Shown here one piece after another: positions 13,201 through 24,168 of a stretch of 64,000 bases of DNA. Each line of letters starts with the position of its first letter. Positions within the stretch are counted from its first letter, which is position 1. The stretch lies in the NCBI GenBank assembly GCA_963693085.1, contig OY856410.1, forward strand, positions 1,390,795,363 through 1,390,859,362. Reading direction: 5' to 3'. The stretch comes from Alisma plantago-aquatica. Its lineage: Eukaryota; Streptophyta; Magnoliopsida; Alismatales; Alismataceae. Position numbers and translations under genes: made by a program. A model generated the notes under the pieces. That model was not told where the DNA came from. It did not search any database and saw nothing but the letters and a program-made list of their open reading frames with translations.

Positions 13201-14620
13201 CATGTACATGGTATGACATGTACTTCTTGTCATCCTTCAACTCGAGCAACACTTAGGGTTGGGTCCTCCTTAAGGACAATCAACAAGGTACAAGGCCTCA
13301 TAACCTATTTACTAAACCTTTCTAGGTCTAAGGAACTCTTCTTCCTACCTCTGAAGGTAAACACTGATATCGTAGGCACATAGGTACCAGAAGCTTCATC
13401 TTTTCTATCTAGGGGTTGGTCCCTCTAAAGGCAACCAAGATATCATCAACTTCCAGGGATCGATCATGAGGCAACCACTATCATCCATTTAGGTCGCATC
13501 ATCCTCAACTCCCTATTTTTCCTCATATCTCAGAGTCTAGGTTTCCAACCTTCTTGCTTGGTTTCCTGTTCTCTCTGTAGAGCTAACACTACAACCAACC
13601 TCACCATTAGAGGTCCTCTCTTCATGAAGGACCAACCTCAAAAGCATCCTCTACATGGGTGAAGCCTAGGCTCAAACTTATATTTGCTCAAGATCATCCA
13701 TAGCCCCTTATGCTTATTACATAAGCTATCCATCATGATCCTTTATCTAGAGTTTTGTCCAACTGTCAACACTACTGACGCACTCTGGGTGCAAGCTATA
13801 TCCTACTTGCAACAGCCCAACAGGTTTCTACAGGTTCTTCTCTAACCTCATCCATGAAGGAGCTATCCTTCGCTCAAACATGCACAACCCTTCCAAGGGT
13901 TGGGTTGCCAAGGTACTCGGTCATCAAATTCTCATGGTTCATATAGTATCCAAGGCATGCTCATCATGCCATCTAACTCATCATGTCATCTCCCTCTCTC
14001 TAACCTTCACTTAGGGTTAGGGTTAACATCATCCTCAAAGGATTTGCTAGGTCTCTACTTTTAAAAGAGGTCTCTACCTCCAAGACTAACTCTCTCTACT
14101 CATCTTCCTACCAAGGAGTTTTATCCTCAGGTCTCTCTTGAGGGCAATGACAACTCATGTCATACGACCTAAGCATGTATCTATTCCTTTACGCTTACTC
14201 TATCAAGCTTATATCCATGACATCTTATTTACATGCTTTTTATTAATTTGGTGGAGGATTCCTTAATCCTTATCAACCTTACCCATACCTCAAAAGGGTG
14301 TGGAGAAGAGAGAGGAAACCCTAATCCTTAAGGTCCTTAATCGAATTGGAGTTGAGAAGGGATGAACAAGATGAGAGAGTCCTAAAGGTATCTTATTTCA
14401 ATTCATATCCTAAGACTTTGGCCAGGCAGTCACACAGATCCGGGAGTCCTCGTATTCCGACTAGCGGTGCGGAGGAAAACATTGTCAGCCCTCGGTCGTG
14501 ATCCTTTTCTAGACACCTCCGTCTTTCAGATAATCCTCGAATAACTCCCTTGGGATCTGTGGAGTTTGTAAAATTTAATAATTATTAATGGTTAAGTGAG
14601 GAACCTATGCTCTGATACCA
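10231..14620 (-). pseudogene. Gypsy element A interior, decayed gag-pol
   Basis: On the minus strand the pol end has the GAGGACAAAATTCC-like word (about 10243-10258) that commonly ends Ty3/gypsy pol in plants, followed by the purine-rich AAGAGGGGAAGGA before the LTR. At about 11000-11270 the minus strand still reads as an integrase core, with MDVVIGLPWTT-, DAIWVMVD- and MVQLH-like pieces spread over shifted frames. This corresponds to the first catalytic Asp and downstream of gypsy integrase. The primer site complement GCTCTGATACCA is at 14609-14620. Frames are broken throughout. Families of this type have gag, protease, RT, RNase H and integrase, but only integrase was recognised here. Confidence 0.65.
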
Positions 14621-15265
14621 AATTCATGTATAAACTTTTTTCATCCGAGCTATTATTAGAGAGTTATGATTTTTGCAAAAATACTTACTTTTGGGCCAAT
14701 CATCAAGCGTCACGTCACCTTATGCATGCAATTTTGTCTGATTAGGAATTATAACGAATTGACCCATCTGCCCTTGGTTAAGTTGCGCGCGCCTTCAGCC
14801 CACGGAGGGCAGAACGGTCCAATGGCCGTATCTCCTTCTTCCTCAGTTCAGCAGCAGATTGGCTGCCTAGGGCTGCCCTTGGCGTGGCTCTCCCGCCCAG
14901 ATGTGGGCTCGAAGAGCTTTTGCACTACCTTCTCCTGGCTCAAGCGCACCCGGGGCTCCTCCCAGTTGTCGCCATGGTGGCCGATCTCAGGCGGAAGTAG
15001 CATGCGACCGCTGTCGCAAAAGCAGCAGGTCGGAAGCCCTTCTGGTGGGTGATGCGCGAAGATCTGGGTGTCTTCTTGGCAACAGATTGGACCAGGGTTG
15101 AGGTGGAAGCTTCTCGCCTCCATTAAAATAGATCCACAACTCCTCGTTGGCCCAGGGTTGGAACTACCCCCATTGTTAGGGTTTCACGTGTGAGAAACAA
15201 GAGGAAGGTGATGAAGAGAGTGGGAGATGCGGAATCTCTCTGGAACTCATACCAAAGGGTCTACC

Positions 15266-15276
15266 CCTTTTATAGG
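15266..15276 (-). promoter_or_regulatory. TATA box in gypsy middle LTR
   Basis: On the minus strand this reads CCTATAAAAGG, a close match to a plant TATA box. It lies about 940 bp from the LTR start and is followed by a transcribed-looking, less AT-rich segment. Confidence 0.5.
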
Positions 15277-15588
15277 GGAGTATCCATGCCTTAGATTGCT
15301 TGCCCACAAAGCAAATAAGGTTTTCCTTATAGGAAAGTGAGTTTCCTTACTTTTGAAGTATCTTTCTCTCTCTTCGTGTATATATTTCCATTAGGTATTA
15401 GGAATTCGAAATTCCTCTCACCTACTCTCTTTATTGCATGACTTTTAACCCTTAGGCACGAAATTAAGTTTTCCTTTAATATCAATTTCTTTCTTTTTAG
15501 CAATACCATGTAATACATTAATGGTATACTCACATTATCTTATTATTTTTCTATCTTGGTATTTTCTCTTTCTTTCCTCTTTATTGGG

Positions 15589-16010
15589 GTTCCTTGGACC
15601 CCAAGAAACTCTAATATTTCTAAATCCTTTTATTGATACTCATTATCCTTCTAGATGCATCTAAATGCATTATTCTTCATTATTTCTCATTATCTTGTTT
15701 ATTTCTTATTAAAATAGTTCTTTTTGAGGATTTCTCTTTATTTCCCTTTTATTTTCCTCATTGGTATTATTTTTATCATGAGCAATCCTTGGGATACAAA
15801 ATTCCACCAAGGATCACTTAATTATACCTCTTTTTACTTATTTTCCACATTTCATCAATATTTTCAATTTCTTTCTTAATAAAGAAATACTTAATTGATC
15901 TCTTTTTTTCTTATTTCTCTCTTTATGCAACTTTGAATTCCTTGGTACCCAAGGAACCTAAGAGGCACGAAATCCCTCCTTGGATTTGCCTTCTAGAGGT
16001 TTCTACCTCT
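15589..16010 (-). repeat. Hairpin cluster in gypsy middle LTR
   Basis: Five inverted repeats lie within 420 bp. Near-perfect 9-bp arms occur at 15589-15597/15601-15609. ATCCTTGG/CCAAGGAT is at 15785-15792/15807-15814. TTCCTTGG-tac-CCAAGGAA is at 15938-15956. AAATCC-ctcctt-GGATTT is at 15970-15987. AGAGGT-ttct-ACCTCT is at 15995-16010. The arms differ from one hairpin to the next, although three share a CCTTGG core. Confidence 0.65.
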
Positions 16011-16216
16011 TTCTTTTCTCAAATATTCAATTATTCATTAATTAATTGAATTTCCTTGTTATTGGGCCCAATAGCCAATAAAGCCCACAAATCAAACAAC
16101 AAGGCTATTTTAAATGAAATCCATTTATTCACAACAATTATATTATTTGTCCAAATATCTTTAATATGAGAAATTACATTTCTCACCAAATGAACCCAAA
16201 ATTTGGGGTTGTAACA

Positions 16217-19200
16217 TCCTTCCCCTCTTATGAGAATTTTGCCCTCAAAATTCCATCAAGCAAGCAAACAAACAGGATAAGTCTTCTTATGTCCATCAGG
16301 GCTCCCATGTGGCTTCACCCTTTCCATGGTGTTTCCCAAGAACCTTCATAATCTCATTTTCTTCCATCTGAGTTCTTTCTTACCTTGGTATATCGTACCC
16401 TCATAGGTGACTCAGGATTTTTCAGCCTTTCAAAAGCTGAATAGGTTCAGGGCACAACACCTGGCTTGGGTACCTCACATAGTGCTCTAGATCGGACTCA
16501 TGCAACACATCATTTTATCTTGAGGGGTAAGGTTAACACAACCATCTCCATCAATCCATCTCAAATGGACCCATATATCGGGGACTCAGCTTTCTCAGCT
16601 GTTGCTTAGAGGGGTCAGATTTTCACATCACATATTCTCCCACAGTAAACTGCATATCAATTTGCTTTTCATCAGCTCGTGACTCATGTCACCACTGGGC
16701 TTTCTCTTAGCCATTGCACGATCAAAGCAACTTCATCTGCACACACTTATGGTTCTTTTCTGACCTTCGTGAGGCCTCCTTCACCAACATCATCATAATG
16801 AAGTGGTCACCGACACGACCTCCCTATAGAACTTCTTGCATCCCGATAAAGGATATGGTGGTTAACATCACATCTTAAGAACTGTCTCTATGTATCACCC
16901 TAAATGAGCACACATGCTCTTATCAGACCCTCTAGTCTGGATCATACTGTCCATTAGTATGGGGTGATAAATTGTACAACCACTGAGCTCTTCATGTATC
17001 TACTTCCACCTCATGGAAGTGAACCTTTAGGTCACATCAAGAACCTTTGAATTCGCATCATGGTATATTTGAACCATCTCTTTTCATATGTAGTTCAACC
17101 AAATCTGTCCCTTGACAGAACTCTTCCTTTCTCATGTCATCTAGGTAAGGCGATCTACCATAACCCATATTGTATCTTGACCTTCTTGGTCTAGGAGAAA
17201 CTCACAACCTCCATAATGATGAATTTCCATTCCCTCTCGGGAACTCTTTATACTTTATATCCATGCACTGGGTTAATGGTGTTCGTCCTTCACCTCCTGG
17301 CTTGTATGGCTACATGCTACATGCAACTTTGTTTTAAGCATCCAGAATGCTACCATCACTTGCTATCTTTGTAGTACCAAGGTATATCATGTCCTCCTGT
17401 ATCGTTATGATTCCTCAAGCTTGATACCTCGAAAACCCTAAACCACTCCCAAAAGGGTTTTATTACCTTCCTATCCAAAGAAGTGTATCTGAGGTTCTAT
17501 CACCATCCTTTCACTACATCAAGGACTAAATTGGCTAACCAAACAACCATTAACTTGTTCAACATATATTATTACATCCGAGTGTTAGCCAAAACACATC
17601 TTCCTTCCAAACATAGGGTTAGTCGAACAACCTCAACTTCTTCTAGCTTCCAGCTAAACTAGGTAACTATATCTCAACCAGAGCATTCATTACCACTCCT
17701 TATCCTTAGGTGTTAGTTAATGTCGAAGACATACTCCTCCATGCATTATACTTATCATCTCATGTCAAACTCTAAGGTTGTCTTCATCAAGGAACTCTGA
17801 GCTCATCCTCATGGTGATCAAACTCAACCTTGTGATTCCTTGTAACACTTGCAAAATTCCACTTAGTTCATGATAAAACATCCTCACAAGATGATCTCCT
17901 TAATACTCTTAGTGTTTGTAAACCATCCATGTATTATTCTCTCCACAAAGGTACGTTATCATCTCTATCCTCATACCTTGTAGCAACATTCCAACTTACA
18001 TCATCTTTATCCTTGGTGTAAGGCATGCATACTGTCCTATCTCTCACTCCCATAACAAGAAGAAATAAGAATTTGGCTGCAGTCCAAATACAGAGTTCTT
18101 CCTGTTCCAAGAGTAGAGATGGTACAGCTGACCTTGCCCGTACACTTTCAAATCCAAGTTGAAACGTGCAGCTTATGTCTCTATATCACAAACATCATGA
18201 TATCCACACTACTTCGAGGGAAGACTGGTCTCGGACTTACTTGGTCCAAGCATAATCCTAGGTCAACTCCTCTAGGTCTATAGGGTGCCGACACTTTTGG
18301 GGTCATCCCTCTTCCCTTATGCATCCAGAGAGTTCCCTACTCATCTCCCCTTTGGGTCCCATGAGTTCATGAAGGTGATCAATCTCCTAACCCATGGCCC
18401 TCAGATAATGATAGTTGTTACCTCTCGACCCTATGGTCATGTGCAACTAGGGAATTAGGCAACTCCTTCTTCCATCGGTCTTATCCCTACCTGACCCTTG
18501 GATATACTTAGGATTCTAACATAGTACATGTTCAACTTAGAACCTTACCCAATCCTTCATCATCTCTCTCTGCATTCATGACTGACTTTCATCCTTTCTC
18601 AGGGATCATGGCGACCTGCCTACCTTGGTCAGGCCCCATACCGGTTACCTTCATGGTAACACATCCATATGCACTTAGAGATGGTTAACTATGGGTCTAT
18701 AGGTTCAATCTCATGCCATGTACTTTTCATTTAGCTTTCTTAGGATCCTATAAAACCTCTTTAGGTTATCTTAACTCCAACAAAACTGGTATACACCCAA
18801 CTAAAGGGTCCCTCTCCCAGGATGGGAGGAAACTACACCTCTTGACAACAAGGTCACAAGCATCCTTAGGGTTTACATCCATATGAGCATGCCTAACCTA
18901 GCACCTACTAGGGTACAAGTAGACCACCTATTAAACCATGCTAGGTCATACTTGTTCTCTTTCCTCAACATTAGATCAACTTAGTCGGGAAGGGTTCATC
19001 AAACATACCCTTAACTTAAGGGGTTTCTTTTACCTTTACACATGAGGAGTACCATGATCGAAACTATAGAGACTCAAATCTCATCAGCAGCATTGGGTAC
19101 ATTGCTTCCCCTCTTCGGCCAGGAGCCCTAGGTTCACTTTTGGATATCCAACTACATGCTCAACCTCTTAACCACGAATCAAGCATGCCCAAGGTATGCC

Positions 19201-20137
19201 ATGTACTCCCATGATCCTTTTATATGAGCAACACCTCAGAGTTGAGTCCTCCTCAAGGACAACCAACTAGGTATAAAGCCCCACAATTGGTTACTTGAAC
19301 CTCCTCAGGGTCTAAGGCACTCTTTGTCTCATCTCAGCAGGTATAAAGCCCCACAACTGGTTACTTGAACCTCCTCAGGGTCTAAGGCACTCTTTGTCTC
19401 ATCTCAGCAGGTAAACTCCTATACCATAGGCACATAGGTTCCAGAAGAATCATCCTCTCTCTAAGGTTTGGTTCCTCTAAAGGCAACCAAGATATCATCA
19501 GCCTTCATAGGGAAACCACTATCATCCACTTAGGTCGCATCGTCCTCTACTATCCACTGTTCCTAAGTCTCGAAACCTAAGCTTCCAACTTTCCTGCTGG
19601 GTTCTTGCTTCTCTCTCTAGAGCTAACTCCACATCCAGCCCTACTACTAGAGGTCCCCTCTCCATGAAGGCTCATGCTCACAAGCATACCCCTATGTGGG
19701 TGAAGCCTATGCTCAACTCATGTTTGGATCGAGATTATCCATATACTTATTTCATAAGCCATCCATCATATCCTTCTAGCCTTAGTTTTAACCTACTATT
19801 CACATTACTGATGTACTCAGGGTGCAAGCTATATCCTACTTGCAACAACCCATAAGGTTTATATAGGTTCATCTCTAACCTTATCCAGGAAGGAGCTATC
19901 CTTTGCTCAAACATGCATGATCCTTCTCAGGGTTGGGGTGCCAAAGGTGCTAGGCCATCTAACCTCTCATGGCTCATATGACAAACCATAGGCATGTCCA
20001 TCCAAACACCCAGTCTACCATGACATCTAATCTCATCATGTCTCTCTCTCTCTATCCTTCTCTTAGGGTTAGGGTTAACATCATCCTCAAAGGATGTGCG
20101 AGGTCTCTACCTTCAATGGAGGTCTCTACCTCCAAGA
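16217..20137 (-). pseudogene. Gypsy element B interior, decayed and truncated
   Basis: Almost every landmark of element A recurs in the same order: the pol-end word near 16230, the integrase region near 17000-17260, and many shared stretches up to the Ser/Leu-poor block ending CCAAGACTA at about 20137. Element A continues about 530 bp beyond this point to its primer site. B stops abruptly and Cassandra interior begins, so the 5' part and outer LTR of B are missing. One deletion removing that part together with about 100 bp of Cassandra would explain both losses. No intact frame remains. Confidence 0.6.
19269..19408. repeat. 70-bp tandem duplication in gypsy B
   Basis: Two adjacent 70-bp units, each beginning AGGTATAAAGCC, differ at one base. 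Element A has a single diverged copy at the matching place, so the duplication is recent and private to B. Confidence 0.85.
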
Positions 20138-20182
20138 CTAGCATGCCATGTCCATGTGGGCCCCACCTACTGTAGGGGTTAT

Positions 20183-20195
20183 GGCTCTGATACCA
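20183..20195 (-). other. Cassandra primer binding site
   Basis: The minus strand reads TGGTATCAGAGCC. It matches the 3' end complement of initiator methionine tRNA and lies two bases inside the 5' LTR at 20198. Confidence 0.8.
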
Positions 20196-20197
20196 TT

Positions 20198-20488
20198 TGT
20201 CATGCCTGGGCCCACTGCCCACGACTCTAGTAGAGTTTCAAGAATGATGATTGTCCCCACAGACCACCACTAGCCTTAACTGCACGCTTTGTCCTCACTC
20301 ACGCACATGCCAGGATCAACTTCCAGACAGGTCACCCATCCCAGTACTACTCCAAGCTGAGCACGCTTAACTATGGAGTTCTTTAGTAATGAGCTCCCAA
20401 AAAAGGAGGTGTACCTTGGTGATATGGGTAGTCCAATCATTCCTTTTAAGAGTGTTTTATCCAAGGCCTCAAATCCTGGGATGTTACA
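20198..20488 (-). repeat. Cassandra 5' LTR with 5S rRNA-derived domain
   Basis: It matches the LTR at 7078-7378 in layout and sequence, including the 5S-derived part (about 20305-20420). It is followed by AGAAA, identical to the left flank of the element. Confidence 0.85.
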
Positions 20489-22645
20489 AGAAAGTTTTAA
20501 TTTATTAGGAAAATGGAAGTATTGCCTCGAAATACTAGCAAGGTCTAAACCCATTATGTTTCTCTATCTTTAGAATCCCTTTTAGTCATATTGGAAAATG
20601 AAAATAACCTAATGTTGATGATTATGACTTATAACCCTGGATCTGATAAACAACCCTAGTGACTTGTATCATCTTTTGAAATCCTAGTATAGATCTAGTA
20701 TTCTTTATATTGTAAAATTATAAGGATAAGATGGAACATAATGAGGACATATAGCCTAGGTCTGTAAAGATCATCATTGCCATAAATGGTGAACATAAAT
20801 GTTTACACTACTTATGGGACTCCTTTGGGTTAACAATGTCTATATTAATATGGAAAAGGGCATTTTGGTCGATGAAATCTATGTTTCATAAATTGGTGCT
20901 TAGTTTTGCAATGGTGGTCAAATGTAGAATGATAGAGTTGGATATGTGGATAATTTGTCTCGTCCCCCAAACATTGGACTTCTAATATGAAAACTTAAAA
21001 ATGATATGAGTTATAGATCTACTCAAAACCCTAAATTGAGAGACCGTGGCTTGGATTTTATATGATTTTGGTAGTAACATTTTGTGGTGGATTATTATGC
21101 AGACTAAATCCGTTGCTTGATATTGTTATTGGACGATCCATGCATCAAAATAGGCACATGGGGTTATTATACATAAACCGACTTAGTCATGCTTTGGTTT
21201 CTAATTCTTTTTGAAGTTTGTTCATTTTGAAGAAAACATGTAGTCTGCCTCATTTCTTTCATAAGATAAAATTTTATGTGTATCATTATGATCAAGAATA
21301 ATATTTAAACACTGACATCAAATCTCATAAGAGTACAAAGACCAATATGCGCCTAGGATGTCGCTTAGAACAAGAGCCCAATATTGTAATATAATTTTGA
21401 GTCCGTTGTCAGAACATAATGTAAAGGCCATTGTTGGAACATGAGAATGAATAAAATCATATAGAAAACATTAGTACACCATATGATTACTCTTATATAT
21501 GAATTAGAATTGTGTATGAAATTGCGTAATTAATTATTTAAAAGAAAATATTTGATCTTTTATTATTGTATGCTTTTTAAACCTTGTATGCGCTTATATG
21601 ATGACACGTGCTTTTGTTGGCATTTTAGGTTGATCTCAATACAAATATGAAGCTCTGGTTGAACCAACAAAGAATAAAACAAAGCTCAATATAAACGAGG
21701 ATAAAGCAGTAGCTTTTCCCATCCTAAATTTTTGATATTTAGGTTTTCTTTCTATATTTTATTCGCAACATATATATCATGGAATCTAAACTTTGCTTAA
21801 ACCTTTATCATATGTCTCAAATGGATAATGTTAGCTATTTTGGTGTGTTCATCTGAATCTGATCCTAGAAATAACGACGGCTTTTACCTCTATAGACTTT
21901 ATTTTTTGGGGGATCTAGGAAGAGGGGATCGTTACACAAACATTTGTAGGACTTCCAAAGTATATCGTCATATATCTTGTATGTAAAAGTTAAATTTTGC
22001 ATTTGCAACAGCTACTTGGATTAGTAGAACTTGTGATTGTAGTAATGACCTTGTCACTCAAAGAAGCGGGATAAAGGTATTATCGCCACAAAATGAAACA
22101 TCCGACTATACTAGCCAAGAGCCACGATCAACTCCACATCGTGTCACCGAGAATACGACCTACCGAACGCTCAAAAAGATGATGGATTTGACTTCGAATT
22201 ATTTCTTTAGATTTCTTAAGATGACAGCAATAAGGATGACGACCGTGACAACGACAGACAGGACGCGTCTAAACGATGAACGTGAACACCTTGACACATA
22301 GCAAATACATTCTTAAAGGTGTGCTTCCTTTCAACACAATGATAATTATTTCCTGCCACGAGCGAAGTGTCCCCTGTTAGAGCATCCACTTCGACATTGC
22401 CGTCGTAAACTATAACCACAATTTTAGATGACGATGGGGCTAAGCATTCTCTCGTTTTCAAACATCCAACCATACGAACCGCCAAAGAACAGTTTTCTCT
22501 ATATATTTCGAAAAGTTTTCGCTTGCTGATTCGTCAATACATATGCAACCTTTTAATGGCTAGCCGCTAAGTTCAATGGGCTGTCTCCGTCGGCGTTTCA
22601 AAGCCATATTTCAATCCTGCAGCTTCGGAATGGATCGACTAATTG
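20489..22645. other. No gene recognised upstream of the kinase gene
   Basis: AT-rich sequence with no convincing coding region. The part from about 22200 to 22515 is less AT-rich and has an 89-codon minus-strand frame (22216-22485) with no family resemblance that I can name. I do not call it a gene. Confidence 0.5.
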
Positions 22646-22729
22646 CTCTCTATATATTTGTTTTCTCAACTTCTTGACGGATTAATCCTCTCTATATATT
22701 TGTTTTATCAACTTCTTGACGAATTAATC
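22646..22729 (+). promoter_or_regulatory. 42-bp tandem duplication carrying a TATA-like motif
   Basis: Two adjacent 42-bp units (22646-22687, 22688-22729) differ at two bases. Each starts CTCTCTATATATTTG, a TATA-box-like word. They lie 320-400 bp before the kinase ATG, so they could give the gene two core promoters. The duplication is direct observation; the promoter role is inference. A possible splice acceptor, TTTTTCAG, ends at about 22931, which suggests a leader intron. Confidence 0.55.
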
Positions 22730-23046
22730 CTCGGATCAGATGGTATTCATTCAGACGTCGTTGTATCGTTAAGTGTAAGATTGGATGACTAATTGCTTGT
22801 TTGATTTTTGTTCCGAGGGGCCGATGAGGATTTGCTGGCTCTTGCAGTGAATCCCTTGTGTCTTGGTGAAGTTTTGGTGCAAGCTCCTCTAAATGTGCAA
22901 AATTTTTCTTAAACATCTCTTTGTTTTTCAGGATTCATACCTCTCCGATCATTCAATTGGCAGTTGAAAGCTTCCAGTTTCTCTTTCATTTCCATATTAC
23001 TGTCAGCAGCCAACGAAGTCCACCTCCTCGAGATCGCAGAAAAAAT

Positions 23047-24168
23047 ATGGATTCCATTAAGGCCCTCCTGGTGTCGAAAAGCAAAAAGAAGCGTGCAGTG
23101 TCACAGAGCAGGCGATGCCCTAAGTTGACCCAGAAAGACGACGCCGACTTGCAGAAGCCCCCCTCCCTCATGGAATACTATCTGAAGGAGATCGGCAACA
23201 CGTTGCTCAGGAACGGCTACCGCAACTTCACCTTGGGAGAAATTGAGGATGCAACAAGGAATTTCGACGACAAACACCTCATTGATGAGAACGTATATAA
23301 AGGCGTTATTAATTCCATCTCTCCCGCACGAGCATCGGAAAGCCTAGTAGCTGTCAAGCGTGTGTCGAGGGAATGGACGCAGGAGTTTCTAAATGACGTC
23401 GAGCTAGTGCCAAAGATTCATCATCCGCATGTGGTCACGATGATCGGATTCTGTAACGAGACAGATGAGATGTTTCTTGTTTATGAGTACATGGCCGAAG
23501 GAAGCCTGCGCGGGAACATCTACAACGACATTGGCAAACCAACGCTGGGGTGGAGGCGACGCCTAGAGATCTGCATCGGCGCCGCGCGAGGGCTGCACTA
23601 CCTGCACAGTGGCTTTGGGCAACCGGTTGTTCACCGTGAGATTAACACTGCCAACATCCTGCTAGACGAGTCCTGGATTTCCAAGATAGACTTCAAACTG
23701 TTCAAGAATCCGGCGAAGGTAGAGCACTCCCGTTCGAACACGGTGGTCACCAGCAACTCCGGCTACCTCGATCCGGAGTACTTGTTTCTGCAGCGACTGA
23801 CGGACAAATCAGATGTGTATTCTTTCGGTGTGGTTCTGTTCGAAGTTCTGTGCGGCCGGCCAGCGGTGGATGAAACCTTGCCCAAAGAGCAAGTGAACTT
23901 GGTTCAATGGGCCCGTCTCTGCTACAGGGATCAGAAGCTTGAAGACATAGTAGATCCAGTTATTAAGGGGACAATCGTGCAGGATTGTTTCGACAAATTC
24001 TCCTGGATTGCCTACAAATGTACTGAAGAGCGTGGGGTCAGCCGGCCTTCCATGAAGAACGTCCTATGGAACCTGGAGTTCTGTCTGCAACAACAAGCTC
24101 GTGACTCGAAAGAATCTGGACCTGAATTGAAGGAAGGGGTGAAGCAGGCCACAGTCGATAGTTGCTGA
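23047..24168 (+). CDS. FERONIA-like cytoplasmic pseudokinase
   Basis: The 373-residue protein has a basic N-terminus (KSKKKR, residues 11-16) and one protein kinase domain (about 60-350). There is no signal peptide, ectodomain or membrane segment, so it is receptor-like cytoplasmic in type. The C-lobe resembles the CrRLK1L/FERONIA family: GYLDPEYL (239-246), SDVYSFGVVLFEVLCGRPA (255-273), TLPKEQVNL, and RPSMKNVLWNLEF (343-355). The ATP-binding Lys is kept (VAVK, K104), but the glycine loop is gone (ENVYKG at 81-86 is all that remains). The catalytic loop reads HREINTANILL (D to E198), and DFG reads DFK (G to K217), with a residue lost just before it. Classical phosphotransfer is therefore unlikely; a scaffold or decoy role is inferred. 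I chose the ATG at 23047 because upstream sequence in this frame has no ATG and looks like a leader ending in a splice acceptor. The frame is intact. Confidence 0.85.
   Translation: MDSIKALLVSKSKKKRAVSQSRRCPKLTQKDDADLQKPPSLMEYYLKEIGNTLLRNGYRNFTLGEIEDATRNFDDKHLIDENVYKGVINSISPARASESLVAVKRVSREWTQEFLNDVELVPKIHHPHVVTMIGFCNETDEMFLVYEYMAEGSLRGNIYNDIGKPTLGWRRRLEICIGAARGLHYLHSGFGQPVVHREINTANILLDESWISKIDFKLFKNPAKVEHSRSNTVVTSNSGYLDPEYLFLQRLTDKSDVYSFGVVLFEVLCGRPAVDETLPKEQVNLVQWARLCYRDQKLEDIVDPVIKGTIVQDCFDKFSWIAYKCTEERGVSRPSMKNVLWNLEFCLQQQARDSKESGPELKEGVKQATVDSC

Larger units (their letters stand above)
14627..16216 (-). repeat. Gypsy middle LTR shared by elements A and B
   Basis: The minus-strand tips are TGTTACAACC (right) and TTATACA (left), about 1.59 kb. 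On its left is the primer site of element A, so it is the 5' LTR of A. On its right is the pol end of element B, so it also serves as the 3' LTR of B. This LTR-interior-LTR-interior chain is what recombination between LTRs, or insertion next to a related copy, leaves behind. Confidence 0.65.
7078..20488 (-). mobile_element. Cassandra (5S-bearing TRIM) split by nested gypsy elements
   Basis: Two LTRs of about 300 bp (7078-7378 and 20198-20488) lie 12.8 kb apart in the same minus orientation. Next to the right LTR is the complement of the initiator-Met tRNA primer site (20183-20195). Next to the left LTR is the complement of the purine tract (7379-7389). The flanks carry the same 5-mer, AGAAA, at 7073-7077 and 20489-20493, so both LTRs belong to one insertion. 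Normal Cassandra elements are under 1 kb, like the compact copy at 55378-56246. Here the interior is broken at about 7508/7509 and 20137/20138, with roughly 100 bp of its own interior lost and gypsy sequence filling the gap. Confidence 0.85.

Noticed and set aside
14004..14024. Telomere-like TTAGGGTTAGGGTT (also near 20066)
   Set aside because: Only two units, and the same place in gypsy copies A and B, so it is element sequence and not an interstitial telomere.
7984..16010. CRISPR-like repeat arrays
   Set aside because: The repeats are hairpins and LTR duplications in a plant genome; there is no regular repeat-spacer pattern.
22216..22485. 89-codon minus-strand frame upstream of the kinase gene
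   Set aside because: No motif, no homology that I recognise, and no clear promoter or splice signals.
22921..23046. Longer kinase start at 22921
   Set aside because: The extension begins with TTG, has no ATG, and follows a pyrimidine tract with a CAG splice acceptor. The ATG at 23047 is the first sound start.
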